Below are positions 24,155 to 45,589 of a DNA stretch of 64,000 nt, in pieces. This DNA comes from Lampris incognitus (Eukaryota > Chordata > Actinopteri > Lampriformes > Lampridae): contig NC_079215.1 of the NCBI RefSeq assembly GCF_029633865.1, forward strand, positions 50,698,897 through 50,762,896, written 5' to 3'. The notes beneath the pieces are model-generated. The model saw nothing but the letters and a program-made list of their open reading frames with translations, ran no database searches and was not told the origin of the DNA. A program made the translations under genes and the position numbers. Numbering within the stretch: the stretch's first letter is position 1; the number at the start of each line of letters is the position of its first letter.

Positions 24155-25180
24155 TTATTTCCGCTTCCGGTGTGGGAAGATGGCGGCACGAACTTACATT
24201 TGCGGCTGCCTCACCCAGTAGTCTTTTTCCACATCTGCATCTACATTTGTGTCTTCGTTTGATGGCTGGAAGAGTTTGGTCTGCTGCGTCCTGCTGGCCC
24301 AGGGACCACGGCCCTGCCCAGAGGCCGCGCGCGGAAGTGGGGCAGGCTAAGCTAACTGCTAACTCACGCAGACCGGCAGTTCCGGTAACACCGAGGGCGG
24401 TCTGACAGCACCCGGAAGTGGGGCAGGCTAAGCTAACTGCTAACCCATGCAGACCGGCAGTTCCGGTAACACCGAGGGCGGTCTGGCGGCGGCCTCGCCT
24501 AGCGTTGACTGTGTTTTTGGTGTCGTCTTGTGGAGTACGGGGAGGTGTGTCAAGAGTTTCTGGCTAGGAGAGCTAGCGCTGGATCGGCTGAGGGAGCCTG
24601 GTCCGCTGCATCCGGTGGGCCCAAGGACCACGGCCTGCTCGGAGCTGCGCCCGAAGAGGAAACACAGAGGGCGGTCTGACAGGACGCGGAAGCGGTGAAG
24701 GCTAAGCTAACTGCTAGCCCATGCTGACCGGCAGTTCCAACAGTCATCCTGGTTGGCGTTCGTTCTCTCGGACAGTGATTTTTTTTTTTTGTTGCCTAGT
24801 TTGGATATATGTGTTTAGTTTTGATATTCTGTGGCGGACATTAGGGGTTATGCCTCTCACCCAGCAGGGCTGTGAGCTGGGGGCGTGGTGGCTTTCTGGT
24901 GCAAGGTTGTTCCTGTTTCAGTTTGGTTTTGAAGCTGAGGAATAAAGTTCAAACTCGCCTTCGTCTCCTGCGTTTTTCCTCATCCTGTCACAATACGTGT
25001 TTAGTCTGGATATATGTGCTCTTAATTTGGATACATGTGTTCTTAGTTTGGATATATGTGCTCTTAATTTGGATACATGTGTTCTTAGTTTGGATACATG
25101 TGCTCTTAGTTTGGATATGTGTTTTTGTCTTTGTGTTGCACAGCTTGCACTGCTGTGGGCTGGGGAAAACTATATTTCGT
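24155..25180 (+). repeat. Interspersed repeat E (long copy)
   Basis: Starts with CGCTTCCGGTGTGGGAAGATGGCGGC, as in 5' leaders of some fish LINEs. It contains three partial copies of a ~65-base unit (24,321-24,488; GCTAAGCTAACTGCTAAC, GCAGACCGGCAGTTCCGGT, ACCGAGGGCGGTCTG), then the part shared with 18,119-18,640, and ends with a 21-base tandem array (GTTTGGATACATGTGTTCTTA, about six units, 25,003-25,110). No coding part is seen, so it looks like a non-autonomous retroposed family. An LTR-like insert lies at 24,830-24,992. Confidence 0.55.
24830..24992 (+). repeat. Short solo-LTR-like insert
   Basis: A 163-base segment that begins TGTGGCGGACA, ends CCTGTCACA and carries AATAAA near its end. 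It interrupts the tandem part of repeat E. A target-site duplication is not clear. Treated as a fossil; identity uncertain. Confidence 0.33.
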
Positions 25181-26500
25181 TTAATTTCATGTACGCAAGT
25201 ACATTAAGTGAAATGAAAAATAAATTCCTGATCAACCTGAAGAGCTTTGAAGAGCATCTTATGAGTTCCTCCTCACTAGTAAATGGAGGAAAGTTTCCTC
25301 CAAGGTGGTCGAAGAACAACAACACTAAGGCTGGTCTATCAGCACATCTCAGACAGAGTGGTCGCTTGCACAGGAGCAAGTATTGAAGTGGTAAATTAGA
25401 CCATGTGGACTAGGACACGATGGAGCGAGAGGAGTAGATTAGGGAGACCAGAGCTTGAGTGCCATGGTTGTGATACTGCTCATTGAGCTACATAGGGTGC
25501 AGGCTGGACAGTGACCACTCAATGTGAAAAATAAAAGGAAAGAAAAAGAGGGGGACGTGGGTGGGTTGTAGAGGAGCAAAATATTTAGACACCGAGAAGG
25601 ACTCATACAGAGGCCTATGGACAAAATTAACTTCCCTGGGCAGCGTAAATGAAACTATCCAGTGTCCTCCAAATTACTGGGATTTCGTTACCAATCAAGA
25701 TGGTTTGCAGCTTGGCAAGGGCTTTTGATAAATTAACTATGCATTTCATCTTGCAATGCATTTTTTCATTGGCCCTATCAAATCTCAACTGGAGAATTGG
25801 AGAAAATTAACTCACGTATTGATCAAACCGGTTAGACTATTCAGCTAGTAGGTCTGGCATGGAGTTACCGAGGTAATAACCAACCCATTATCTTTTCTTT
25901 TTTTTTTAATTTTACAATCGATCTTCCATTGTCATTATTATTATTATCTATCACGTTATTTGCTATTTCAAGCACGGTTACAACGGGCGACTGGCTGGGG
26001 GAGTTCATTCATTTTTATGCAACCGGCAGAGAGCGCTACATAGAGCACTTCACAGGTGCCCTCCCCATTCCCTCTTCTTCTGCCCTATCAAAACGAATAC
26101 CGAACTATTAAAATGGCGCTGGGGTGTGAAAACTTCACTTTTGAGAGGGAGAAGAAAAAAACTTATGAAAAAAAAACTGTCATTACACATTCTATGCTTG
26201 CATTGATTGTAACCTTATAATTTCTATGACCGTAACATACAACAACAAAAAAAGAACCTGGACGAATTACTTCCGGATAGCGTTGTAGTTTCAAAATAAA
26301 GAATCCAATTTTACTGGCATGGTAAACAAAACAAAAATCAGCCATGATTAAGAGTTGATGTATTGACGCTAGAAACGGGTCCGATTAAATACAGTGTGAG
26401 TACTGTTTTTTTTATCTCATGGTAAAACAAAGGCTCTCCTCGCCTCGTCTCATTGAGTTCGTTCCGTTTGTTTACTTCCGGGTCACGTCAATGTTGGTTT
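25181..26500. other. Intergenic; diverged repeat pair at 25,612-25,720
   Basis: No gene recognised. A ~110-base stretch from 25,612 (GGCCTATGGACAAAAT, then GGCAGC) is a diverged match to 30,965-31,080 in ociad1 intron 1, so it is an old interspersed repeat. The right end (26,440-26,600) is the likely ociad1 promoter region and has scattered CpGs but no clear TATA box. Confidence 0.45.
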
Positions 26501-26609
26501 AAGCGATGACATTGTTTCAAACATGAATGAAGTCGATCCGGCTCCTGACCCTCACTTTGTCGTCTTATATACTTTGAAATCTTGAATTAGTTCCGACGGT
26601 GTTTACAAC

Positions 26610-34276
<7,667 letters not shown>

Positions 34277-35300
34277 ACCTTTATTTGAGCTACCTATATG
34301 TAGTATCCACTCTGGGATCTCTATCCACATTATATAGCCTTGGCTGCTCATTGGCTATTTGGCTCCATATTGTGAAATTGTATGTATTTTTCATGAATAT
34401 GTCTCAGCAAGTGAGTTAATTAAACCAAATTACTTGACATCTAAATTAGTCTTTCTTTGGATGTTATATATACATTCTCACTCTAGCTTAATGCTTAATG
34501 GTGAAGACAAAGGAATTTCATATCCAGGTCAAAATATATCACATCTAACTGCATATTCATAGTATGTTTTGTTCACAAGCAGTAGAGTTTAAAATGTTAG
34601 TGACACGCTTGACAAATAATTTGTTTTCAGTTGTAACTTACTTGAAAAGCCTTAGGACAAACGTTAATACAAATGAACAGTGACATCTTAAAAAGCCTCT
34701 TAAGCTAGCTTGACTTAATAAAAAACAATGGCTAGATGACATTTATTTATGATCACATTTAAAGTGGTAGTTTCCACGAGACAAAGTATGTCTTGAATTG
34801 AAATTAAATGCTTGTTTATGAAACTGTGTAACCCAGTCTGAAAAGCATCCATTGTTGAACCCGGCAGCTAGAAGACGGACCAATCAGTGAGCTACAGGGA
34901 GGGTTTTGATGACGATGGCCAGTGAGCAGGTTGGCCTTTGTTGTGTTGTTGTTTTCCAAATGCAGCACCGCTCACTGGATGTCATCATCTATAACCATCT
35001 CCATAGTTCACATGATTGAAGCCACCCAGACAAATTCCTATTGAGCTTTACCAGACCTTAATAAAAAAGCAAAATGTGTAGTCTGGCTATGCAAGGCAAG
35101 GAACCTCGTTCATTTATTCATACATTATTCAATTTAACAAAACTAAAAAGACATAAAATGTCTTAGGCCAATGATCCAATAAAGCCAATGAAAAGGTGAG
35201 TTCATGTTGGCTTCAATTAAAAAAAAATAAAAAGTCATTTGGCTGTTACTGTGAATATATTTTACTTTCTGTTTAAAATGTTGATTTGGTTGTTGATATG
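34277..35300 (+). other. ociad1 3' UTR and intergenic DNA
   Basis: The 3' UTR probably ends after AATAAA at 34,717-34,722; another AATAAA lies near 35,060. The rest, up to the Tc1-like element, holds nothing recognised. Confidence 0.5.
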
Positions 35301-36520
35301 CACTCACCGGCCACTTTATTAGGCACACCTGTCCAACTGCTCGTTAACGCAAATTTCTAATCAGCCAATCACATGGCAGCAACTCGATGCATTTAGGCAT
35401 GTAGACATGGTCAAGACGATCTGCTGCAGTTCAAACCGAGCATCAGAATGGGGAAGAAAGGTGATTTAAGTGACTTTGAACGTGGCATGGTTGTTGGTGC
35501 CAGACAGGCTGGTCTGAGTATTTCAGAAACTGCCGATCTACTGGGATTTTCACGCACAACCATCTCTAGGGTTTACAGAGAATGGTCCGAAAAAGAGAAA
35601 ATATCCAGTGAGCGGCAGTTCTGTGGGCGAAAATGCCTTGTTGATGCCAGAGGTCAGAGGAGAATGGCCAGACTGGTTCGAGCTGATAGAAAGGCAACAG
35701 AAACTCAAATAACCACTCATTACAACCGAGGTATGCAGAAGAGCATCTCTGAACGCACAACACGTCGAACCTTGAGGCAGATGGGCTACAGCAGCAGAAG
35801 ACCACACCGGGTGCCACTCCTGTCAGCTAAGAACAGGAAACTGAGGCTACAATTCTCACAGGCTCACCAAAATTGGACAATAGAAGATTGGAAAAACGTT
35901 GCCTGGTCTGATGAGTCTCGATTTCTGCTGCGACATTCGGATGGAAGGGTCAGAATTTGGCGTCAACAACATGAAAGCATGGATCCATCCTGCCTTGTAT
36001 CAACGGTTCAGGCTGGTGGTGGTGGTGCAATGGTGTGGGGGATATTTTCTTGGCACACTTTGGGCCCCTTAGTACCAATTGAGCATCGTGTCAATGCCAC
36101 AGCCTACCTGAGTATTGTTGCTGACCATGTCCATCCCTTTATGACCACAGTGTTCCCATCTTCTGATGGCTACTTCCAGCAGGATAATGCGCCATGTCAT
36201 AAAGCTCGAATCATCTCAGACTGGTTTCTTGAACATGACAATGAGTTCACTGTACTCAAATGGCCTCCACAGTCACCAGATCTCAATCCAATAGAGCACC
36301 TTTGGGATGTGGTGGACCGGGAGATTCGCATCATGGATGTGCAGCCGACAAATCTGCAGCAACTGCGTGATGCTATCATGTCAATATGGACCAAACTCTC
36401 TGAGGAATGTTTCCAGTACCTTGTTGAATCTATGCCATGAAGGATTAAGGCAGTTCTGAAGGCAAAAGGGGGTCCAACCCGGTACTAGCAAGGTGTACCT
36501 AATAAAGTGGCCAGTGAGTG
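35301..36520 (+). mobile_element. Tc1/mariner-like transposon, structurally complete (DD36E type)
   Basis: A 1,220-bp element with 30-base terminal inverted repeats (35,301-35,330 and 36,491-36,520), identical except at two positions. The right end is followed by TA, the Tc1/mariner target; on the left the corresponding dinucleotide reads TG, one change from TA. It encloses one uninterrupted transposase frame. It sits between the convergent ociad1 and rhbdd2-like genes, downstream of both poly(A) signals, where it should do little harm. Confidence 0.93.
35448..36440 (+). CDS. Tc1-like transposase, 330 aa, uninterrupted
   Basis: A cut-and-paste DDE transposase. The N-terminal two thirds of the DNA-binding region is a paired-like helix-turn-helix (residues ~8-60: [20 protein letters not shown], then [18 protein letters not shown]), followed by a second HTH up to about residue 120. 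The catalytic core shows WSDESRF (first Asp), [12 protein letters not shown] (second Asp) and [12 protein letters not shown] (Glu). There are 36 residues between the second Asp and the Glu, instead of the usual 34 of Tc1 transposases, so it belongs to the DD36E (Incomer-type) branch by this criterion. The length is normal for the family, the start is the first ATG inside the left arm, and there are no stops or shifts. Activity cannot be judged from sequence alone. Confidence 0.93.
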   Translation: MGKKGDLSDFERGMVVGARQAGLSISETADLLGFSRTTISRVYREWSEKEKISSERQFCGRKCLVDARGQRRMARLVRADRKATETQITTHYNRGMQKSISERTTRRTLRQMGYSSRRPHRVPLLSAKNRKLRLQFSQAHQNWTIEDWKNVAWSDESRFLLRHSDGRVRIWRQQHESMDPSCLVSTVQAGGGGAMVWGIFSWHTLGPLVPIEHRVNATAYLSIVADHVHPFMTTVFPSSDGYFQQDNAPCHKARIISDWFLEHDNEFTVLKWPPQSPDLNPIEHLWDVVDREIRIMDVQPTNLQQLRDAIMSIWTKLSEECFQYLVESMP

Positions 36521-36706
36521 TAGTTTTCTATGCTATTTTAATTGTAGGACCAAATAATTTGGAAATAGAGCCGTTATTTGTTGGTGAAACGGATAGAAAA
36601 GAGATGTGAGAGCATTGTTTTCCACAGAGAAATTTTAATTTTATGTAATAGCATATCCATTCAAATATGAAAATACAAACAAATGCAAGCGATATTAAAA
36701 AAAACC

Positions 36707-36712
36707 TTTATT
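36707..36712 (-). terminator. Poly(A) signal of the rhbdd2-like gene
   Basis: A minus-strand AATAAA about 275 nt after the stop, followed by a T-rich stretch (GGTTTTTTTTAAT) suited to a downstream element. Confidence 0.65.
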
Positions 36713-36986
36713 AAGAATGTTCAACATTCAATATCTGTCATACACATTTAAGTAATGTCAGTGTGGCCAATGAACTCCCAATAAAACAAGTCTGTGGCAT
36801 TAATGCTAAAAACACACCTTGACCAGCCACCATACACTGTCATGCTTGATGTAAAAACAGACAAAAGGAAGATGCAGGTAATCACCAGAATGCATAAATC
36901 AGTTCCAGGCAAGGACATTTTGGACAAACCAGTGCCACCCGTTGTGAAGCAGACAAAATGGACCACACAGCTACAGCTGGGTGTGG

Positions 36987-38078
36987 CTAGGACAAGGCCT
37001 GTGGTGGCAGCTGACTAAACGTTTGCTCTAAACTGTGTCCGTGACTTGGCCAAAAGCTATGTGCTGGATCATGTCCATGGGGAGGGAAAGGTGGCATGGG
37101 TCTAGACGAGCCACTTGCAGAATTTGGCCAGCCTTCAGTCATCGTGGGTGTGGTCTCAGAGGTATTGATGCTGGATAATGGAGCATAGGCCTGGACTGGG
37201 TAGGACCCAGGGGCTGGGCTGATTTGGGGGAGGAGGGCCTTCCTTCGCTCCTCGGTGGAAGCAGGGATAAAGCAAGAACCACAGATGCTCCTCAACAACC
37301 TGAAAAGCACCATCTTCTCCAGAAATGTGGCCCTGTTCTCAGACATATCCACAAAGGAGAACCATCCTTTACCATACAGCCATCCAACCAGAATCGCAAT
37401 GATATTGCAGGGAAGCACGGTTTGTGGGATGAAGACAGTTATTATTATGAGAAATATCCATGGGAGGGCCAGTGCAGGCACATTGACTCCCAAAAGGTAT
37501 GCTTTGGTCATTTGAGTGTGCACAGTAGTCACAGCCAAAAGGGCGAGGGCTGTGGGGACCAACCCTTCAACGTGGATTTGTGTATCGCTCAGCAGAAGGT
37601 CCAAAAAGGCATAGCACAATCCCGTGCAGGTCGAAAGCAGCAGAAACAAAAAAAGGAAACGGACAGTGCCGACGCTCTTTTCAAAACGGCCACAGAGGAG
37701 CAGCAGAGCAGCGACGTTGAGAAAGAGCTGGATAGAGGTGTTGTGGAAATACGGGTAAATGATGAGCGTGTGTACATGTCCGCGTTGAAAAACGCCGGCA
37801 CCGACACTAAAGGCGGCCTGGGTCACGTCGAAATGCACCTTGATAGCAAATGAGATACATGACAGCGAGATCGCCGCAAGAGTTCCACTTGTGAAACCAG
37901 GAGCTAAATCTCTGAAGGCAGTTGGCGCAAGCATCCTCGGACTTCGCGTCAGCGCGGCGGAGAAGTTCTGCGTAGTTCCGATCCCGCAGCTGACAGGAGG
38001 CGGCGGCGGTTTACCACCCAGTCTTTCAAACGCAGCCACTTCCGGCACTGGGGGAAAACACTTCCGCGTGCCAGTCAT
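36987..38078 (-). CDS. rhbdd2: Rhomboid domain-containing protein 2-like, intronless
   Basis: A single uninterrupted 363-codon frame. A multi-pass rhomboid-like domain covers about residues 60-250, with the family landmarks GRFEKSVGTVRF, VPTALALLAVTTV, FIPQTVLPCN and SFVDMSENRA, then ERRKALLPQISPAPGSYPVQ and a Pro/Ser-rich cytoplasmic tail. This order and the PGSYP motif match RHBDD2, a Golgi/ER membrane protein. I see no GxSG serine motif, so it is probably a non-proteolytic rhomboid, as thought for RHBDD2. Mammalian RHBDD2 has introns; this copy has none, suggesting retroposition or intron loss, but it has its own poly(A) signal and shares a promoter region with chic2. The start could also be Met49 (37,934), which has a better purine at -3 and matches the human N-terminus length better. 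Orthology versus paralogy is not settled. Confidence 0.82.
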   Translation of the reverse strand: MTGTRKCFPPVPEVAAFERLGGKPPPPPVSCGIGTTQNFSAALTRSPRMLAPTAFRDLAPGFTSGTLAAISLSCISFAIKVHFDVTQAAFSVGAGVFQRGHVHTLIIYPYFHNTSIQLFLNVAALLLLCGRFEKSVGTVRFLFLFLLLSTCTGLCYAFLDLLLSDTQIHVEGLVPTALALLAVTTVHTQMTKAYLLGVNVPALALPWIFLIIITVFIPQTVLPCNIIAILVGWLYGKGWFSFVDMSENRATFLEKMVLFRLLRSICGSCFIPASTEERRKALLPQISPAPGSYPVQAYAPLSSINTSETTPTMTEGWPNSASGSSRPMPPFPPHGHDPAHSFWPSHGHSLEQTFSQLPPQALS

Positions 38079-40638
<2,560 letters not shown>

Positions 40639-42380
40639 CCATACTGCAACTGAGCTGAGATCTTGTCTGCTGCCAGGGTCTGTCAGTGACCCCTAATGGT
40701 TGTCCTGCTCCCCAAACCATCCTTCCCCAAGTACAATACCAAGTCATGTTTACAGGGTATCATCTGTCCTCTTGCCTTCCTCACTAATCCAGTTCCCGAT
40801 CTACCAGTCCCTGTAATTGTTTACAAACCTAGCATACCCATAGCTTTTATTTTATTATTTGGAGTGAACTGACCTTTGATCCTTGACCTTCTGGAGGAGT
40901 TGTGACCCTCAGATAATCTCAAGCCATGTTGATTCACACTGGCTTGTTAGCTTTCAGGCAATTTCCAGGCCTGGGCAGCGTGAAGGAACTTGGAACTGGA
41001 GATTGGACAACTGAATTTGGTTCTATGTGCTACAACTGGAATCTTTTCACACTTCTGTTGTACAACCGTAAGGCTCAATAAGAACGTGATAAATCTTTTG
41101 AAATACTTTCATATACTATTTTCTATCAAGTCACCTGCACCAGTGACTTGAAAAAATTGATAAGGTGTTGTGGATCCTCATAAAAACGTAGAGGCATCAC
41201 TCTGTGGAACTCACAAGGAACTTAATCAGAAAATCTGAGGAAACTTGATTAATATCAGCTTCATAGCAAGTTGAGTAGCCTTTAGGGAACAGCTTAGGCT
41301 ACCGGCCAAAATAGCTAAAGTCAATATTGTCACTCTTCTTATGAACTACTGGACTCATTTCTCTCTCCCCTCTCCATATATCTGCAAGTTTTTGACTGTG
41401 CATCACCCACACCCAGAGACAATCAAACTCTGACCGTATTCCCCATAAGCTGAATGGACCTCTGTGTTACACCTGTATCTGGAACAGTGTATTTTCAGTA
41501 TCATTATCCAGGTGATGAGCTGTCTTTTCTGGCTGCCTAACAATGTTTGCCAGGTGCCAGTGGACTATTGAAGCAAAAGACTAACCTATTGATGATGCAG
41601 AGCAAAAGTTTCGTTTTCCTTTTTTTTTTTAGTATCTTTAGTTTTGTTTACCTGTTCGTGTGAAAGTGGGGCGATGGGTGTGTGCATAAAACGTTCACTG
41701 TGTTGGCATGTGTCTGAGAATGTATGTTTGAGAAAAACTGTTGCAAAAAGAGACAAATCAGACATGATACGATACTCTGAATCTAAAGCAGGGTGCTATC
41801 GTTGAGTATTGCTTTACCATGAACAACTTTGTTACCCTTGTTATGATTTACAAGTTGTATGTGCACATGTAACATCTTCGTTCATGAGACTCAGCCTACA
41901 TTTTTGCACAAAATATGTTATTGCTGTTTTCTTTGGCCTCCGATGTGTCGCGGGTCCCGTGTCAACACAAAAGCACACAAACTTGGTTGTGTCCTTCCAT
42001 TCTTGTATGTCCCCCACTCACGTGTCTGCTGATCTTGGCTTCTGCTTGTGTTTGGGCAAGGGTGTGTCCCACTGCAGAAAGTACTCGTGAGATGTGTAAT
42101 AACTCAGTCTTAAGAGGTTGGTTTCATCAGGCTCTACCAGATCTGCTCCAGGAAGTAGAAAGGTGTTGTAAAGTGCACACTGAAGGGCACCGCTTTTGCT
42201 CGAGAGACGCACAGCATAAGACCCTAGCCGGCTTTTTGCAATGGGGAAGGGGAACACGGAAGGAGTGATGTTTCGATGTTATGTGAATTTGGGTATCTCT
42301 GTACACTTTTGGTTGTAATGTTTTTCAACTGCAGCAACGTAGGTTTGATCGATAATAAAGACACATGACATTATATTAGT
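40639..42380 (+). other. chic2: chic2 3' UTR
   Basis: About 1.7 kb of non-coding sequence ending in AATAAA at 42,354-42,359. Open frames inside it (for example 41,809-42,268) have no recognisable domains and are not called. Confidence 0.65.
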
Positions 42381-43919
42381 CATAAGAATAAGAGAGCCAG
42401 CGCGGTTCGGGCCACTCAGCTCTGGTGATTGTACGAGTCACACTCAGGGTTGATGATTAAAAACAACAACACATGTAGCATTAGAAAATTTCACTTTCAG
42501 GTATGTTCAAATTTACATGGAGGTAAAATATAAAGACGCAGCATTACTTGAATAATTGTAAACAGGATTATTTGAAGGAGTTATTTTTTACCTTGTTTTG
42601 AAGCTAGACCTAAAATACGCCCGGTTGTTAAAGGAAGTCCCTATTCCACAATCCCCTTGATGCTCGAGACATTAATTAGGTTTATTTGTTCAACACCTAG
42701 GCCTATATTGATCTTTTTATCACTAGGTTGCCTTTTGGTTCACGTCATTTTTCTATATCTCTGATCGGTTGTCGGTTCTCTGTAAAATAAAGGTGTAAGA
42801 CCATATGCAGATATTTGTGTATATGTACGCACACGTGTTCACTTCTGTGTACAGGGATGCAGTGTTCTCCGTATATATCGGTCTGTCATTTAACCCTGCC
42901 CAACAAACAAATCTGTCCCTTTTTGATAGAATCTGTAGATTATTCTGGAATTTGTGTGCGTGTGTGTGCAAGAGAGAGCGAGAGAGAGAGAGAGATGTAA
43001 TATATGTGTGTATGATTCATGAGCAGGTGTATGTACAGTAATAAACTACCTATAAACAAGACTGTAGCCTTTTCTTCCACAAAGTTTCCGTTTAGTAACC
43101 CAGCTGCATAGAAAGCTGGCCTTAATGGCCATTTTTGCTTGAAAATGTGTATTGTGCACGATAAACTGCTCGCTCAGATAACTCGGTTGTCATGCTAGAC
43201 TCAGCCGGTAACACTTTATAATAACTACACACTATAAAGCATTAGATAAGTATTAATTAAGTATTAGTAACTACTGAATTCATCTATAAAGCATTGTTCC
43301 CACATTAATACACGATTCATAAATAGAGTTATAAACGTTTTATTCTTGACGAAGAAGCATCTATAATGTGTTTAATACTTGTATTTTCATACTTTGTAAA
43401 TGATGGACTCACCATTTCAAAACTAAGTATATCAATTACAAACCAGTTATTAATATGGTAATAGATGTTTTGTTAGATGTTATGTTAATATATGTTTTAT
43501 AAACTTATTAGTACTACAATTCATGATTAATTCCGGTAGTTACTAGTTAAGTATTTTGTATGACCTCATCTAAAATGAGGACTATCTATGTCTTACAAAG
43601 CATTTACAAATGACATTGAAAGGTCAGCAGTACCTTGACACTCACAAGTCTGTTATTCTCTCAACAGAAAAGGAAACAGACACAACATAAAGTGATACAG
43701 AACACATAAATATTTATTGCAAGCAAACTCTCGCTGCAATTCCCTGTAAGCCTTCAGAAAACATTCAGCTGTACAACTGCACTGTAAAATGAAAATAAAC
43801 CTCTGCAATCTCATATCAAAATACATTTCCGTCAGGTGTAAAAAAACATGGCTAAACAAAAACTCCCCAACGCCAACAATGGATCACAGATAAGTGTCTA
43901 AATACAACGAGTATAATAT
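42381..43919. other. Intergenic, AT-rich with old repeats
   Basis: At 43,095-43,190 lies a segment (AGAAAGCTGGCCTTAATGGC ... TGTGCACGATAAACTGCTCG) that is also found at 50,877-50,960. From 43,205 to 43,560 is an AT-rich stretch starting GGTAACACTTTATAATAACT, reminiscent of a MITE, but no matching right end was seen. A short GA run is at 42,972-42,996. Confidence 0.45.
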
Positions 43920-44235
43920 CGTGCCGCTCTGGTGGCCGAGCGGAATAAACCGCCGTTCCTGCCACCCGCTCGTCATGTGGCTGGGAGGTTCGTATCCCGG
44001 ACTCGCCGTAACCGCTCACGGCTAGATCGTCCACGGGGTAAGGCATTCATTAGGCCACCCTTACCCGAGGGATAGCGGGGGTAGATCGGTGTAGTGTTCG
44101 GGGACTCGTCGTTCTCCAGCGACCCCTCTGGCCCACCCGGGCGCATGCAGCCAAACAACCGAAAGCGTTCTCCCTCCCTACGCCTCCTTCGCGGCCTGAA
44201 GCTGATGCAATCCACGCGAGGCTTCAGCGTGTGAA
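43920..44235 (+). mobile_element. tRNA-derived SINE, family D
   Basis: A tRNA-like head with A-box-like TGGTGGCCGAGCGG and B-box-like GGTTCGTATCCC, spaced about 50 bases apart, then a GC-rich body (ATAGCGGGGGTAGATCGGTG, GACCCCTCTGGCCCACCCGG). It differs from families A-C. The 3' end is not sharply defined. Confidence 0.6.
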
Positions 44236-44442
44236 ATAGCGAGAGCAGCCGACACGAGTTTGAAGGAAGCTGGTGTTACGACTATCTCCTTCCTGTGGAA
44301 ACGTGAGCCATATGCCATTGGGTTAATCGGGTGGGATAAGGGGAAAAACTAGAAATAATTTTTTTTAAATATATAATATCATAACATTTTTCGCAGTGTC
44401 AAAATTCAACAAACATTCAACAAACATTTTGAGAGTGTCAAC

Positions 44443-44736
44443 CAGGGGCGATTCTAGGATCAGAGCTTTAGGGGTGCTGAGCACCCAGAGTGCTGGCCGG
44501 CCGGGCAAGATAAATTTGGGGGGGTGGATCAAACCATTTTCGAAGCATGGGGGGGTGCTGTATTTTTGTTGTTAAAATATTACGTTTAAACCATATACTA
44601 GATATGGTTTTGACATTTCTTCAGCTTATTAAAAATGGACATACGGTAAAAAATAAAAAATCTTCAATTTTAGGGGTGCTGGGGTTCAATTTAGGGGTGC
44701 TGCAGCACCCCCAAAAATGGGCTAGAAACGCCTATG
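44443..44736. mobile_element. hAT-type MITE with perfect 8-bp target duplication
   Basis: A 294-bp non-coding element with ends CAGGGGCGATTCTAG and, reversed from the right, CATAGGCGTTTCTAG (12 of 15 equal). It is flanked on both sides by GTGTCAAC (44,435-44,442 and 44,737-44,744), the 8-base duplication made by hAT transposases. Internal GGGGTGCTGAGCACCC and GGGGTGCTGCAGCACCCCC are small palindromes. Confidence 0.82.
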
Positions 44737-44744
44737 GTGTCAAC

Positions 44745-45589
44745 GCTGATCTAGGCCAGGATTTAGTTTTCCCCTAGTTCTACAACATAACAGTAGGTGT
44801 GAAAACTTTCTGAGATCCTAGGTCAGCTTTTCTGCTCTCCTACCCCAGCATCACATTTTTTTTTACATTTTTTTTTAGGGGCAGCAGCTTTCCGGAAGCC
44901 TTACAGGCGTTGATTCTGTCCTCTATCGCTGGGTCCTGCTGAGCTGCAGTGGTACACTATGTGGCAAACACATCGACTTTCACCTGACTGCTGTGGTTTT
45001 CAAAGAGTTCCTTATATTTGCCAGGCGCAGCAATGAACAGCTCCGCGATTAGAGCACCGACCACCACCGTGTTCCGGTCCACCCCGACGTGCTTGAAAGC
45101 AGCAGGTCCCTCCTCGACTGAACCGCCTAAGAACGTTTTTTGTACCGGGCCACCACTTGTTCTGGTTTTTGGGCTGCAGTTCAGAATATATAGAATAAGT
45201 GTTATCCACAGTAAGATTTCAGTAACTCTTTCAAAGTGAATCGGCATAAATAGTTTTCTATTATGTCATCAGGGGGCGAGTGACTGCATGACATCAGAAT
45301 GGGGGGAAAAACAAGGCAAACTTTTAAATGAGAAGTCTGACAGGATGTGCAAAAATTACTCGTGAAAAAAACATGGAGATGACTCCTGTGAACAGCTTCG
45401 AATGTGGAAAATAAATTTGGATCGTCTAAAAATGGTAGTTTTAGTGTAAGTCAGCATGCAAAACTGCAGGATAAAATGGAAAAACATGAAAGAGAAAAAG
45501 AGAAAGGTAAAGTAGATGGGAAAGCATTTATGATGTGGAAATAGGAGGCAGAGAAAACAAATAGGCAAAAGAACAGCGAGAATAGATAC
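44745..45589. other. Intergenic, unassigned
   Basis: Mixed sequence. A minus-strand frame at 44,957-45,247 has no domain I recognise. Nothing firm can be annotated. Confidence 0.35.

Noticed and set aside
25929-26111. 60-codon frame upstream of ociad1 as a possible exon
   Set aside because: No splice sites in keeping with a gene and no recognisable protein motif.
37224-37853. 209-codon plus-strand frame inside the rhomboid-like gene
   Set aside because: It lies antisense to a recognisable RHBDD2-like protein and has no independent features.
41809-42268. Plus-strand frames after chic2
   Set aside because: They lie within the chic2 3' UTR before its AATAAA and have no recognisable domain.
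43920-44005. Possible genuine tRNA genes at SINE heads (here and at 12,470, 22,705, 53,257, 61,300)
   Set aside because: A and B boxes are present but the cloverleafs are poor, each is continuous with a repeat body, and the heads recur in the window.
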